Below, piece by piece: positions 32,298 through 43,390 of a stretch of 64,000 nt of DNA; position 1 is the first letter of the stretch, and each line of letters begins with the position of its first letter. The stretch is from Periplaneta americana (taxonomy: Eukaryota > Arthropoda > Insecta > Blattodea > Blattidae). A program made the position numbers and the translations under genes. Below the pieces are notes generated by a model that ran no database searches, was not told where the DNA came from, and saw only the letters and a list, made by a program, of their open reading frames with translations. The stretch covers positions 152,487,955 through 152,551,954 of the forward strand of contig NC_091122.1 of NCBI RefSeq assembly GCF_040183065.1, written 5' to 3'.

Positions 32298-34254
32298 GGC
32301 ATAGTTGCGCCCCGCGGTCAATTGGGAGACCTAGGCATGGCATAGTTGCGCCCCGAAGAAATCAGGTAGCAGAATGGACATGGCATAGTTGCGCCCCGAA
32401 GAAATCAGGCAGCAGAATGGACATGGCATAGTTGCGCTCCGAAGAAATCAGGTAGCAGAATGGACATGGCATAGTTGTGCCCCGAAGAAATCAGGTAGCA
32501 GAATGGACATGGCATAGTTGCGCCCCGAAGAAATCAGGTAGCGGAATGGACATGTCATAGTTGCGCCCTGAAGAAATCAGGTAGCAGGATGGACATGGCA
32601 TAGTTGCGCCCCGAAGAAATCAGGTAGCAGAATGGACATGGCATAGTTGCGCCCCGAAGAAATCAGGTAGCGGAATGGACATGTCATAGTTGCGCCCCGA
32701 AGAAATCAGGTAGCCGAATGGACATGGCATAGTTGCGCTCCGAAGAAATCAGGTAGCAGAATGGACATGGCATAGTTGCGCCCCGAAGAAATCAGGTAGC
32801 AGAATGGACATGGCATAGTTGCGCCCCGAAGAAATCAGGTAGCAGAATGGACATGGCATAGTTGCGCTCCGAAGAAAACAGGTAGCAGAATGGACATGGC
32901 ATAGTTGCGCCCCGAAGAAATCAGGTAGCAGAATGGACATGGCATAGTTGCGCCCCGAAGAAATCAGGCAGCAGAATGGACATGGCATAGTTGCGCTCCG
33001 AAGAAATCAGGTAGCAGAATGGACATGGCATAGTTGTGCCCCGAAGAAATCAGGTAGCAGAATGGACATGGCATAGTTGCGCCCCGAAGAAATCAGGTAG
33101 CGGAATGGACATGTCATAGTTGCGCCCTGAAGAAATCAGGTAGCAGGATGGACATGGCATAGTTGCGCCCCGAAGAAATCAGGTAGCAGAATGGACATGG
33201 CATAGTTGCGCCCCGAAGAAATCAGGTAGCCGAATGGACATGTCATAGTTGCGCCCCGAAGAAATCAGGTAGCCGAATGGACATGGCATAGTTGCGCTCC
33301 GAAGAAATCAGGTAGCAGAATGGACATGGCATAGTTGCGCCCCGAAGAAATCAGGTAGCAGAATGGACATGGCATAGTTGCGCCCCGAAGAAATCAGGTA
33401 GCAGAATGGACATGGCATAGTTGCGCCCCGAAGAAATCAGGTAGCAGAATGGACATGGCATAGTTGCGCCCCGAAGAAATCAGGTAGCAGAATGGACATG
33501 GCATAGTTGCGCCCCGAAGAAATCAGGTAGCAGAATGGACATGGCATAGTTGCGCCCCGAAGAAATCAGGTAGCAGAATGGACATGGCATAGTTGCGCTC
33601 CGAAGAAATCAGGTAGCAGAATGGACATGGCATAGTTGCGCCTCGAAGAAATCAGGTAGCAGAACGGACATGGCATAGTTGCGCCCCGAAGAAATCAGGT
33701 AGCAGAATGGACATGGCATAGTTGCGCCCCGAAGAAATCAGGTAGCAGAATGGACATGGCATAGTTGCGCCCCGAAGAAATCAGGTAGGAGAATGGACAT
33801 GGCATAGTTGCGCTCCGAAGAAATCAGGTAGCAGAATGGACATGGCATAGTTGCGCCCCGAAGAAATCAGGTAGCAGAATGGACATGGCATAGTTGCGCT
33901 CCGAAGAAATCAGGTAGCAGAATGGACATGGCATAGTTGCGCCCCGAAGAAATCAGGTAGCAGAATGGACATGGCATAGTTGCGCCCCGAAGAAATCAGG
34001 TAGCAGAATGGACATGGCATAGTTGCGCTCCGAAGAAATCAGGTAGCAGAATGGACATGGCATAGTTGCGCCCCGAAGAAATCAGGTAGCAGAATGGACA
34101 TGGCATAGTTGCGCTCCGAAGAAATCAGCTAGTAGAATGGACATGGCATAGTTGCGCCCCGAAGAAATCAGGTAGCAGAATGGACATGGCATAGTTGCGC
34201 TCCGAAGAAATCAGGTAGCAGAATGGACATGGCATAGTTGCGCCCCGATGGGCA
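32298..34254. repeat. 43-bp tandem satellite, about 45 units
   Basis: The unit reads GAAGAAATCAGGTAGCAGAA, then TGGACATGGCATAGTTGCGC, then CCC. Units are mostly 95% or more alike. Recurrent variants are GCGCTCC for GCGCCCC, GTCATAG for GGCATAG, and AGCGG or AGCCG for AGCAG. The first junction has a different 41-bp spacer. Because 43 is not a multiple of 3, frames cycle every 129 bp, which yields a meaningless repetitive ORF (32749-32988, minus). No coding role is inferred. Confidence 0.97.
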
Positions 34255-34255
34255 T

Positions 34256-34620
34256 AGTACACACGAAATTGATTGTCATAAAATAAATAATTTACTTAAA
34301 AATATTATAGTGGTAGCTGCATTAAAATCAGGTAGGCCTAGCATATGATCAGTTTTGCTATTTAAAATAACCATTTTTTATCGATCACACAATAAATGAA
34401 CTGCATTTTTCGTTTGTACACCGATATCTTAACCCTACGGTACAGGGTTTCGAAAATTGAAACTTAGAACCATTGTGAATTATTAACTCTTTACCCTTTT
34501 CACTAAACTTAAAATTCATTTTAAATTAACCTCACTATACGCCACAGACGGTGTGAAAATCACTACTAAAATGTCAAGACAGCTAAGGCCCCATTTTCAA
34601 CGACTCACTCATTAGAATAT
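34256..34620. other. Intergenic, no gene recognised
   Basis: AT-rich flank of the satellite. Confidence 0.4.
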
Positions 34621-34621
34621 G

Positions 34622-34742
34622 TCAGTTAATAAAGTACTGCCAACTTCATGGTGTTCATTTTAACGGTAGGCTATCGATAATCAATGCATAAACAGTAGAA
34701 AAACAGTTAATAAGTACTGCCAACTTCATGGTGTTCATTTTA
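34622..34742 (+). repeat. Direct duplication of about 40 bp
   Basis: CAGTTAATAA(A)GTACTGCCAA and the following TTCATGGTGTTCATTTTAA occur at 34624-34663 and 34704-34742, about 79 bp apart. Confidence 0.8.
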
Positions 34743-34831
34743 ATAAATATTAAATCTAATAAGAAATCAATAAGTTTGGTTGATTACCAGGCTCGAGTTT
34801 CCGTAATGTATTTTTCTTTACCTATTTCATC

Positions 34832-34952
34832 GGGGCGCAATTATGCCATCCCCCTTTCTCTACCTGATGGGAACGGGGCGCAACTATGCCCACAAAATAG
34901 GGACTCTTTTTTATCTGCTGCATCTTACCCGACCGTGGGGCGCAACTATGCC
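34832..34952 (-). repeat. Diverged, inverted satellite units
   Basis: GGGGCGCAACTATGCC (or a one-base variant), the reverse complement of the satellite core, occurs at 34832-34847, 34875-34890 and 34937-34952. The first two are exactly 43 bp apart, and the spacer keeps CTACCTGAT from the satellite unit. This is an older, opposite-strand relic of the same repeat. Confidence 0.75.
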
Positions 34953-35102
34953 CTGCCCCACCGCTTTTCGAGGGACCCACTAATCCTATCCGGATACTGC
35001 ACACTGATTCACGAGGGTTTTACTAAACCTACCCGGAAACTGCACAATTTACAAAATATATTTGTTTTGCATTTGGCTGACTTTACATTGAAACTTCGCT
35101 TA

Positions 35103-35133
35103 CTTCCTTCCTTCCTTCCTTCCTTCCTTCCTT
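35103..35133. repeat. (CTTC)n microsatellite
   Basis: About seven units. Confidence 0.95.
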
Positions 35134-35139
35134 CATTCC

Positions 35140-36100
35140 TTTGCAGTTTATTATAAGTCTCAATTTGTATGTCCAAAAGTTGATTCACGAATTTATACAA
35201 TGAAGGATGACTGCTGTAAAAACTGACAATAAAATGCTTGTGAAATGCCAAAAACCATCCTGAGCCACTGTCCTATCTCACTGTCTTCTTTGTACTCCTT
35301 CGCCAGTCCTACACACTGTATTTTACGCCACCATGCTTGCGCAAGATGGAAGCGGCAACCTACGAGTATAATAGTAATATTTCCCAAGTTTTCACCACTG
35401 CAGCCTGTATAGCTAGTTCAAAGTCTATTACTACATTAGATGGAGTGAAGTTTTCAATTCCTTGGCTTTATAAAATTTACAATCCTTATATACCAGCACT
35501 AAATTTCCCCGTTCACTTTCAGATGTAAACAAACGCTCCATTTCGAACAAAATTAAAACACTTTGATAAATTAAAACTATGTGTAGTATCGGCAAATCAG
35601 GTCGAAAACATTTTCGAAAAATCGAAGGAGAATTGGGAGGAAAATTTAAAAGTTACGCAAAACGCGTCCTTGCAAGGGGTTGGGGGCTGTACAAAACTAA
35701 ATATGTGAGCCCCAAGCCTGTTGGCCACTAGTCTCACTCCGGGTTACGCTGCTCCTGTGAAGGAGCTCTAGAAAATTTTGAAGGGGAAGCCGAAATTGGA
35801 CGTAACCTCTTAGGTACCACATACGCGAGGGGGACTGAGATTGATCAAGTGATCACGGAACGGGGCGAGGAGGAGTTGACTGGTGTTTGCCGTTAGGATG
35901 GCAAGACGCCGTCATCTGTTGTTCGATGACAAAGCATGTGAAGGCCGTCGGAAGAAGCGCCGTGAAATCTAATCTGCAATTTGAGAGGTCCCTGGCCTTT
36001 CAATTTGCGACTTATTGAGTGACCTCGTATATTTAATAGCTAGTTATATTATCTGAACTAGGGCATACATCGTTTATAATAAGGGTGGAATATATATGGG
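35140..36100. other. Intergenic, no gene recognised
   Basis: 35700-35990 is more GC-rich than its surroundings and may be an unrecognised repeat. No ORF is supported. Confidence 0.4.
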
Positions 36101-36104
36101 GAAG

Positions 36105-36460
36105 GGCATATAGGTCCGTGGCCTATTTCTTATAGGGCTCATCCCGACATTTGTCTTACGCCTGAGGAAAACCACGGGATACCTTAGGCAGGATGAGTTG
36201 TCTCATATAAGAGACTAGCCAAATTGGCTATTATGTGGGAGGTGATTGTTGTCATGAGCCTTGTTGATTTGTCTCAGTTCCGAGACCAGCCATTTGGCTA
36301 TTTGATGGCTCAATTGCGAAGAAGGGGAGAGATGTAATTGTTAATTAATGTAGAATTAATTAGGGAGATTCATGGGGAAATGAGTGCAGGTCCGTGGCCC
36401 ATTTCTTTTAGGGCTCATCCCGATATTTGTCTTAGCGCCTTCAGGAAAACCAAACATTTT
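36105..36460 (+). repeat. Dispersed repeat, two copies about 264 bp apart
   Basis: GGTCCGTGGCCTATTTCTTA, then TAGGGCTCATCCCGACATTT, at 36111 recurs with few changes at 36373, and more distantly at 17857. Between the copies, GAGACTAGCCAAATTGGCTA and GAGACCAGCCATTTGGCTA repeat at about 73-bp spacing. The family is unknown. Confidence 0.6.
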
Positions 36461-36521
36461 CGTGTGCAGTTTGCTCATGACCGTAATCCAGGTAGCAAAT
36501 GTTGGTGTGCAGTTCCTATGA

Positions 36522-37086
36522 ACGTATTCCGAATCTCACCGGTGAGCAATCCGATGGCATCACGGTGTTCCGAATTCCACCGATGACGTCATTGATGCTC
36601 CACCGGTGTCGCACCGGTGCCATCAACTTTACAGAGGTGGTGGCAGTCTCCATCAGCCGCCATCAGTGAATCTGATTGGTTCTTGTATAGGGCGGGAATT
36701 AGCAGACGAATAACATCGTGCACTGTTGTGTCATGGCGGTGTGTTCTGTTTTAGTTCTGCTCTTCGAACATAAAATACTTTAATGATCGATGGTTCTGCT
36801 GTATTGTTTGTAATGAGCACAACGTAAAAACAATATGTTAATGGCTTATGAGCGAACATGTCAACGGACCAGTTATTACTACCGGTTCAAGAAATAAATT
36901 CTTTATGCTATTTTTTCTTTGAACGAGATGGGAGTACGAAAATTTCGCAAAATTTTGCTAGTGTAGCACAGACAACAACTTGTACAGTCGCCATGACAGC
37001 CATCGATCCTTCCAGCAGTTTTGTTCCTTATTTCGCTGCAACGTGACGTCATTGATGCCACCGGACCGGTGAGACTCGGAATACGC
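36522..37086. mobile_element. TIR element with GTATTCCGAATCTCACCGGT ends
   Basis: The left end ACGTATTCCGAATCTCACCG and, on the other strand, the right end CGTATTCCGAGTCTCACCGG agree over 21 bp with one change. GGCATCA and TGACGTCA motifs lie near both ends. Direct repeats of about 45 bp (ATGACCG.AATCCAGGTAG.AAAT.TTGGTGTGCAGTT) flank it at 36475 and 37091; these are too long to be a TSD. No transposase is recognised. Confidence 0.6.
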
Positions 37087-37139
37087 TGTATATGACCGAA
37101 ATCCAGGTAGTAAATTTTGGTGTGCAGTTTCCGATGCCC

Positions 37140-37575
37140 GCTTACCAGAGCTCGGAAGTTGGTACCGAAACTTTTAAGTTGTGCGAGCTTGGACTATATG
37201 TCTATCGAATGAAGAGTAGTAGCGTAGCTCTCAATGTTAGTGAACCAGCCGGGTGGTAACCAATCATGTGCTCCAATCGTACAATGCCTTAGAACAAGAA
37301 AATAATAAACGAATATTAAAAAAAACAACAATTTGTAATTATAAACTTCATGACTCCCAATCTAAAAATAATTCACCCATACATATAAAAATAACATAAA
37401 AAGTATACAATTATGATTCTAGCCCCATTACAACAAATAACAATCTTTATCGAAAGAAATACTCCTTTTATGTTCAGAAAAAAAAAAAACAATATTTGTA
37501 CTCTGAAAATATTCGTTCTACGTCACAAGACGTTACTGGAGCAAATGTGAAATACAATACAGCACTTCTTATTAC
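37140..37575. other. Intergenic, no gene recognised
   Basis: AT-rich sequence with an A-rich run near 37480; nothing coding is supported. Confidence 0.4.
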
Positions 37576-37838
37576 ATTACGGCGAAGTGAACAGAAGCGA
37601 CTAGAAGCATTTGAAATGTGAATATGGAGGAGAATGGAGCGTGTGAAATGACATAATAAGAAACGAAGTTTTATTGGAAAGAGTAGCTGAAGGAAGAGTG
37701 ATGTTGAAACTGATTAGAAAGAGGAAAAGGAATTGGTTGGGTCACTGGTTGAGAAGAAACTGCCAACTGAAGGATCCATTGGAAGAAATGGTAAACGGGA
37801 GAAGAGTTCGGGGAAGAAGAAGATTTCAGATAATTTCA
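37576..37838 (+). pseudogene. LINE reverse-transcriptase C-terminal remnant (third family)
   Basis: Across frames the plus strand gives QKRLEAFEM, WRRMERVK, LERVAEGRVMLKLIRKRKRN and WLGHWLRRNCQLKDPLEEMV, then NGRRVRGRRRFQI. This basic W.GH..RR block after the RT matches RTE-like LINE tails but differs from the GTAA-tailed family. A stop (TGA) after EAFEM and frame slips show decay. There is no TSD or tail. Confidence 0.65.
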
Positions 37839-37998
37839 TTCCGGTTTGACAACTTCACACCCCCAGTCCATCTTCTACTTAGCGGCCAGTGCTGCCACTT
37901 GAATTCTCTACCAATTATACTTGAATTCTATGCCTAGTGGATTCTCGGCTACACAAGCACTGCGGAGAGACTTCTTGAACGCACTGTATTTCTTAATA

Positions 37999-39599
37999 AG
38001 GTCCCTGAGCCAAATAACGCCATGTATACCTTTAACGCCACTCTATTAATTTTTGTTAACGACACAAGTTTTTGGTAGGGCACTACTGTAGCCTACATTC
38101 GCTTGCAATCTAGTGATGAAATGAATTACTAGCTGTCCGCTGACATTTACGAGTGACATTATATTCCATCATTTTCCTGTTGTGTGTTGATAGTGAATGG
38201 CTGTTTTTATATCAAGATAAGAGGCAATATTTTATTTTGTGTGTTGAGCAAAAAATAACTATATTAAACTGTATATTTTCGTGATCCTTAAACATTCTTC
38301 TATATATAGAAAGAATTTGCTATCCATAAAATTTGAAAATGTTAGAGAAACAGGCATGTCATGTTATCAAGTACTCTGTAGCGCTTTAACGCTTTAACGC
38401 CATGTAGCGTTAAAGGTCTACAGACAAAATTTTGGGTTATGTTAGTATTAAGGCTGACAGTGCAGCATCAGCAGACTGTTCTGGCTAGGAGAGGTGCAAG
38501 AAAAAGCATCTGGTTGCATCTGAGCACGCAGAAAATGTCACAATAACTTTATTGTTACATGCGCTAATGGTCTTTGTACACGTATGGTTATCTTTAAAAG
38601 CCAGCGTTTGTAGCCGGAGTGGGAGACAGATATGCCTCTTGGAACAGAGACTGCCATGAATGCCAAGGGCTCTATGACAACTGCTTTATTCATCCATTGG
38701 CTTGATCAATTCTCCCGATATAAGGTGGCAGGAGAGGTGGTGTTGATATTTGATGGAGCATCATCTCATCTGGACGCAAACATTACAAGTGCCACTGATA
38801 ATTACGGAATCACACTGTATTGCCTTTCCAGTAATGCAACACATGAGCTGCAACCTATGGATAAAGTGCAAGCACTAGTTGGATGTGTTTTATATGTGAA
38901 GGAGATCGCGTTGAAAACTTGTCATTATGTTCATATCGTGCGAGGTATTTACAAGATAAGTGTGAAAACATCAGGAAAATCACTAAGCTTTCAAGTTACA
39001 AATGTTCAGAATGTGCACTGATGATATTGGTTCAATTGCTTATCGAACTCTTAATTTTTTTTTTATTTTACATAACTTTTTTTTTTTTTTTTACTTATTG
39101 CAAAACATTCATATTAAACTAAGGTGAATGCGTTCATGTTTAATAACTTTCCACTGTGTCACATTGTCTCTTTTTTTTTTAAGTAAGGAGTCACTGGAAA
39201 ACATATTTTCCTAATCCATCTGGTGTTTCAGTTTCAGATCAAGAATCTTTCATTAGTATTGAATTAGTTTGTATCTTTTATTAACAGAAATTCAAATTTA
39301 GTCGCTTAGTTCAATTTGTGTTGCTTAGGAAAAATAATTCATTAATAATTATAAGTGTATAGGTTACCAGAAAATAGGTGGCGTTAATTGGACAACCTGT
39401 TCCTAATAACGCCAGTTTACAAAGTTTTCCTATTTCAGTTCTAATTCTTGTTCGGTATATAATATATCCATTTTCATTGTGCTATTTTGTAAAGATAAGA
39501 TTACAGTTTCTATTTCATAATTTTCGTGTTTGTACATAACTTATTTCCAGAGAAAAAGTGACTGAAGTGTTAAGGTGGCGTTATTTGGTACGTGTACCT
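37999..39599 (+). mobile_element. Pogo-like transposon, 1.6 kb, TSD TA
   Basis: The left end AGGTCCCTGAGCCAAATAAC (then GCCA) and, on the other strand, the right end AGGTACACGTACCAAATAAC (then GCCA) are flanked by TA at 37997-37998 and 39600-39601. The motif AAATAACGCCA or TTAACGCCA recurs several times near both ends. The inside encodes a DDE_1 (pogo/Tigger/jerky) transposase fragment. Confidence 0.8.
38556..39021 (+). pseudogene. Pogo-like DDE_1 transposase fragment
   Basis: From about 38556 the frame reads TCANGLCTRMVIFKSQRL, an in-frame TAG, then PEWETDMPLG and MNAKGSMTTALFIHWLDQFS. VVLIFDGASSHLD (catalytic Asp in FDG) and YGITLYCLSSNATHELQPMD follow. These match the first and second acidic motifs of pogo-family DDE_1 domains. 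The sequence after LQPMDKVQ does not continue the family and the DNA-binding part is missing, so it is a deletion derivative. Confidence 0.8.
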
Positions 39600-39601
39600 T
39601 A

Positions 39602-40789
39602 CTTAAGTAATTCCAATCCCTCAAATTAATTTGTTTTGTCATATTCGGAATAAATAACTGACACAATAAGAAGATACCTGTAAAGAACAAACAGCATAGA
39701 CTTTCAACACAATTTATTCATTTATTTAAATATATTTTGAGTACTATGTATCAGTTCTAGCGACACTACTATGAGAAAGTCACAACCTGAGTAGACCATG
39801 AAAAACGTTGGATTCAGACTGTGGCACATCAAATGGTCTTCGACATACGAGATCAATGTCAACCCACATGTAGCTGGACGACGTTGACGAACACTGCTTC
39901 CTGGAATACGTATATTTTATTCAATTTTTCTGTCACTTTTGCTGTCACGAGTTTCAGAGAATCAAAGCGTGAATGATTACCGAAGGCACGATTCCAGCTT
40001 TCATAGCTACTGCTGTGGAATTTTCTAGTACATAAGATGTTTCATCGATTAAATATTTCCGTTTTAATGTAGTATTAACTAGAACCTTCTAGAATCACTG
40101 CTATCGGAGTTCGACATTAAAGAGTAGGTACGAAAAGAAGAACCAGGAATCGAACCCTCACAGACAGTCGAAATATTCATAGAAGCCATTATTCTAGCTG
40201 AGAACAAGTAACTACCTTGAGAGATCCGCGTATTTGAAATTAATGTTTCTTTACTCAAACGTATCGTATGAATCGATATATTTATCAGTCAACAACCGTT
40301 TATATCTATTTTTTACTTTAGCTTTGAGCATTTTAGAGGATTTCAACAAAGAAAAGTGTCTACCCCTAGTCGTGTTGTGCGTGATGCCTAAAACAATTTA
40401 TGAACAGCTTGAGTCAGATACTTTGTACAGGATGGAAGTAACACAAGTATAGGCTAACTGTGCAGATTTTCACAACGTACAGTATTCCTTCGATAGGATA
40501 CAACAAAAGATTCTAATAACATATTAGTCCCAAATGAATACTTTTCTCAGAAAAAAAAATCCCCTAAATTTTAACACTGTTTTATTTGATAAGTGCTATT
40601 TATACTGGGCACTGACGAAATTATATCGCAATAAACGAGTGTGGTTATAAAAATAAACACACTAGAAGTAAAATTCAAAGTAGAAATTCATAAAATACGT
40701 ACCATAAAATTGCTTATTTTATACACTACTATAAATTATTTTGTAATTTTATGTAGGCCTAAATTACTACAGCTGTTAAAATACTTTTG
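39602..40789. other. Intergenic, no gene recognised
   Basis: Short frames only (for example 72 codons at 40234-40452), with no recognised similarity. Confidence 0.4.
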
Positions 40790-41358
40790 GACCAACAGTA
40801 ACAAATATAAATGACACTCGGGAGGAAATTAAACGCAGATGCCTCTTATTAATCGTCGAGAAGCTTTCACCATCCAGTCTCCAGTCAAAAAATCTGGAAG
40901 TTAGAATTTATAAAACAGTTATATTACCAGTTGTTTTATATGGTTGTGAAGCTTGGACTCCCACTTTGAGACAGGAACAGAGATTAAGATTGTCTGAAAA
41001 TAAGGTGCTTAGGAAAATATTTGGGGCTTAGAGGGATGAAGTTACAGGAGAATGGAGAAAGTTACACAACGCAGAACTGCACGGATTGTATTCTTCACCT
41101 GACATAATTAGGAACATTAAATCCAGACGTTTGAGATGGGCAGGGCATGTAGCACGTTTGGGCGAATGCACAAATGCATATAGAGTGTTAATTGGGAGGC
41201 CGGAGGGAAAAAGAACTTTGGGGAGGCCGAGACGTAGATGGGAAGATAATATTAAAATGGATTTCAGGAAGGTGGGATATGATGATAGAGACTGGATTAA
41301 TCTTGCTCAGGATAGGGGCCGATGGAGGGTTCCTTAAAAGCCATTTGTAAGTAAGTAT
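40790..41358 (+). mobile_element. RTE-like LINE copy A4
   Basis: A 5'-truncated copy starts near [15 protein letters not shown]. It carries [20 protein letters not shown], then KVLRKIFGA with a TAG, and an open 83-codon end with SRRLRWAGHVARLGE and PRRRWEDNIKMDFRKVGY. The 3' end lacks about 30 bases (RGRWRVP directly) and then shows AAAAGCCATTTGTAAGTAAG. Non-functional. Confidence 0.85.
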
Positions 41359-41899
41359 GGGTGTAAGTCAGAATACTTAACGCTGTTTTCTACATTATTT
41401 TGAAAAAAAAAAATATTCTGTACTGGATTGTGGAAAATAGTGGAATACGCAGTAAATTTTATAATGTGAAGTAATTAAAGTATATACCATACACTACTCG
41501 CAATTACAAATATAGATTGAAGAATTCTGTAATTTTTTGTCACTTCACTTTTACAAAATATTGCATCTGTAAATAATTCTCAATTCTTCTTTAATCAAAT
41601 TAAATTGATGGCACACATCAGCTTTCTTTCAACCATTCTTGATTTTTTATAACATTAATTTTGTCTTCGACAACTATAATTTTGCTTCCCTTGCACCTTG
41701 CTGCATTGTGCTATATGTAATACCGATTTGCAAACTGAAATTACAGTGTGAATTGCTTACTCAAGTGTTTCCTTATATACATTGTAATCAGCTGCTTCAG
41801 TATACAGTGGATGATGATTATGATTTTTATTAATTTATTGAGTTCTATAATGAAAATTAAAATGAAAATGTGTTTCGGCAAAACAAAATATGTATCAGA

Positions 41900-42087
41900 G
41901 ATATGGAAAACTTTTTAGAGATGTACAGTGACCAACAATTTAAGAGGAGATACCGTTTCGACAAGAACACTGTTTGGATATTCTGTTGTATCTCACTGAA
42001 ATTCACAATACAACAATGAGGCTTACCGATTTCACCACTGCTGAAAATACTGCTTTGAGATTTTATGCATCAGCATCATTTCAGGTA
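41900..42087 (+). pseudogene. HARBI1-like transposase exon fragment
   Basis: The translation gives RDMENFLEMYSDQQFKRRYR and FDKNTV, then after frame damage LRFYASASFQ, followed by GTAGGTTTA, which looks like a splice donor. The '.F..RFRF.K..V...LRFYATGSFQ' pattern is the N-terminal part of PIF/Harbinger transposases. The catalytic exons are missing. Confidence 0.7.
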
Positions 42088-42259
42088 GGTTTAAGTGGTA
42101 TTTTTTCGAAAAGTATTCACGTCTCAACAAATTGTTATTTGCGTTTTCGTTTGGATTCTACCCAAGGAATAAATTGTTAAAATTTGCGTGATTACACCGC
42201 TTTCACTTTGTTTACCATAAAAAATAACTTAAAAATAAATTAAAATGATTTACATAGAG

Positions 42260-42420
42260 GAATATTTTCACAGTTTGCATTAAACTCAATTGAAATTTTT
42301 TCCCATGTCAATTTCTTCTTTTGGGGAGAAGAATTGTCAGATTTTTTACTTTCGATGATATTTCTATATTTCATAACAGGTTCTCTTAGCTCACTTCTTT
42401 CTTCTTCTGTAAAATGCTTT
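42260..42420 (-). pseudogene. Myb/SANT-like Harbinger accessory gene, 5' exon
   Basis: The minus strand reads SRKHFTEEERSELREPVMKY, then RNIIESKKSDN, then KKKLTWEKISIEFNAN. 'TW..I..EFNA' is typical of the Myb/SANT or MADF-like second protein of PIF/Harbinger elements, which helps nuclear import and DNA binding of the transposase. The start codon is ATA here and ATG in copy B. Confidence 0.65.
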
Positions 42421-42520
42421 CTCGATATTTTGTATAATTTTTAGCTCTATAATATTTACTTCTGTATTTGTGTACGATAATAATGCCGATTTAACAATTA
42501 GAAAGCGCTGGAAAACAATT

Positions 42521-43213
42521 GAATGTTGTTGTTGTTTTCTAATGCCAGGCGTTTGACAATAAAGTCATTTGACCTCTTGCACTCCAATATTTTTCAAAGA
42601 TATTATCATGGTCAGCCACTGAAGCACAGATTTTGAGGTGTTTCGAATCCATTTCTTGGTTTGAGTTGCACAATGGGCAGTTAGGGGACTGATATATTCC
42701 AATTATATGCAGGTGTTTGGCCAAACAATCATGCCCTGTTGCCAATCTAAATCCAGCTACAGACGATTTTCGTGGTAAATCGGGAGACGATTTTCGTGGT
42801 AAATCGGGAATTAACTGTGGATTATGATGCAGGGAGTTCCATTTTTTCCCTTGAGATTGTGTTATCAAATTTTTTTTGTTGAAGTCTAAGTATGTAGATT
42901 TAATAAATATTTTCACAGAGTAATATGTAGATTTAGTAACAGGTCTGTAAGTAGCAGTGCTGCCCTTCTTTGCTAAAGCATCCGCATTCTCGTTTCCCAG
43001 GATTCCACAATGGGATGGTATCCATTGGAATACAATTCTTTTATTGAGTGATATTAATTGAGAGAGCATTTTAGTTATTTCTGCTGTTTGAGATGAAGGT
43101 GTGTGTTTAGAGACTATTGATAGAATAGCTGCTTTGAAGTCTGACAATATAACTGCATTCTTAAATTTATTGATGTGGCATAGAAGGTTCCTGAGACTTT
43201 CACTTATTGCTCA
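42521..43213 (-). mobile_element. I-type LINE 3' fragment with RNase H
   Basis: A 5'-truncated LINE on the minus strand encodes RNase H and a zinc-knuckle-like end and finishes with an (AAC)n tail (TTGTTGTTGTT on the plus strand at 42524). It lies inside Harbinger copy A just after AACAATTGAATG. RNase H downstream of the RT is typical of I-superfamily LINEs. No clear TSD. Confidence 0.75.
42539..43210 (-). pseudogene. LINE RNase H domain and C-terminus
   Basis: The open frame runs from about 43210 (ISESLRNLLCHINKFKNAVI) through LSDFKAAILSIVS and FQWIPSHCGILGNENADALA, where H and D are RNase H active-site residues. It continues with GFRLATGHDCLAKHLHIIGI, CPLCNSNQEMDSKHLKIC and a TAG near 42539. 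A 24-bp tandem duplication (PDLPRKSS twice) at about 42767-42816 adds eight residues. Over 200 codons stay open, so the insertion is young, but it lacks the RT. Confidence 0.8.
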
Positions 43214-43390
43214 CGTCTAGCCATGTTGTCACATTTCTTTCGATGACAAGTGAATGCTAACAATCAGTGCATATGAAAGAGTAGCGTCTCTGCAATACGA
43301 TCTAAAATAAGTGCTAAGGAAATGCTCATTACTTAAGTGTTTCCTCATTTTATAAGTAACGACTATGAATTCGACCCTAAATGTCCCTAT

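Larger units (their letters stand above)
41745..43390 (+). mobile_element. PIF/Harbinger element copy A, interrupted by a LINE
   Basis: 41745-42520 plus 43214-43390 align with copy B (48470-49625) through to GAATTCGACCCTAA. It holds a HARBI1-like exon on the plus strand and a Myb/SANT-like exon on the minus strand, the two-gene layout of PIF/Harbinger elements. The insertion at 42521-43213 is an RNase H LINE fragment. Terminal repeats are not clear in this copy. Confidence 0.7.

Noticed and set aside
32749..32988. 79-codon minus-strand frame with repeated MPCPFC/GAQLCH phrases
   Set aside because: It is a by-product of the 43-bp satellite, whose reading frame cycles every three units; no start context or conservation beyond the repeat.
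32298..34254. CRISPR-like look of regularly repeated units
   Set aside because: Repeats are directly adjacent with no unique spacers, and the sequence is clearly eukaryotic.
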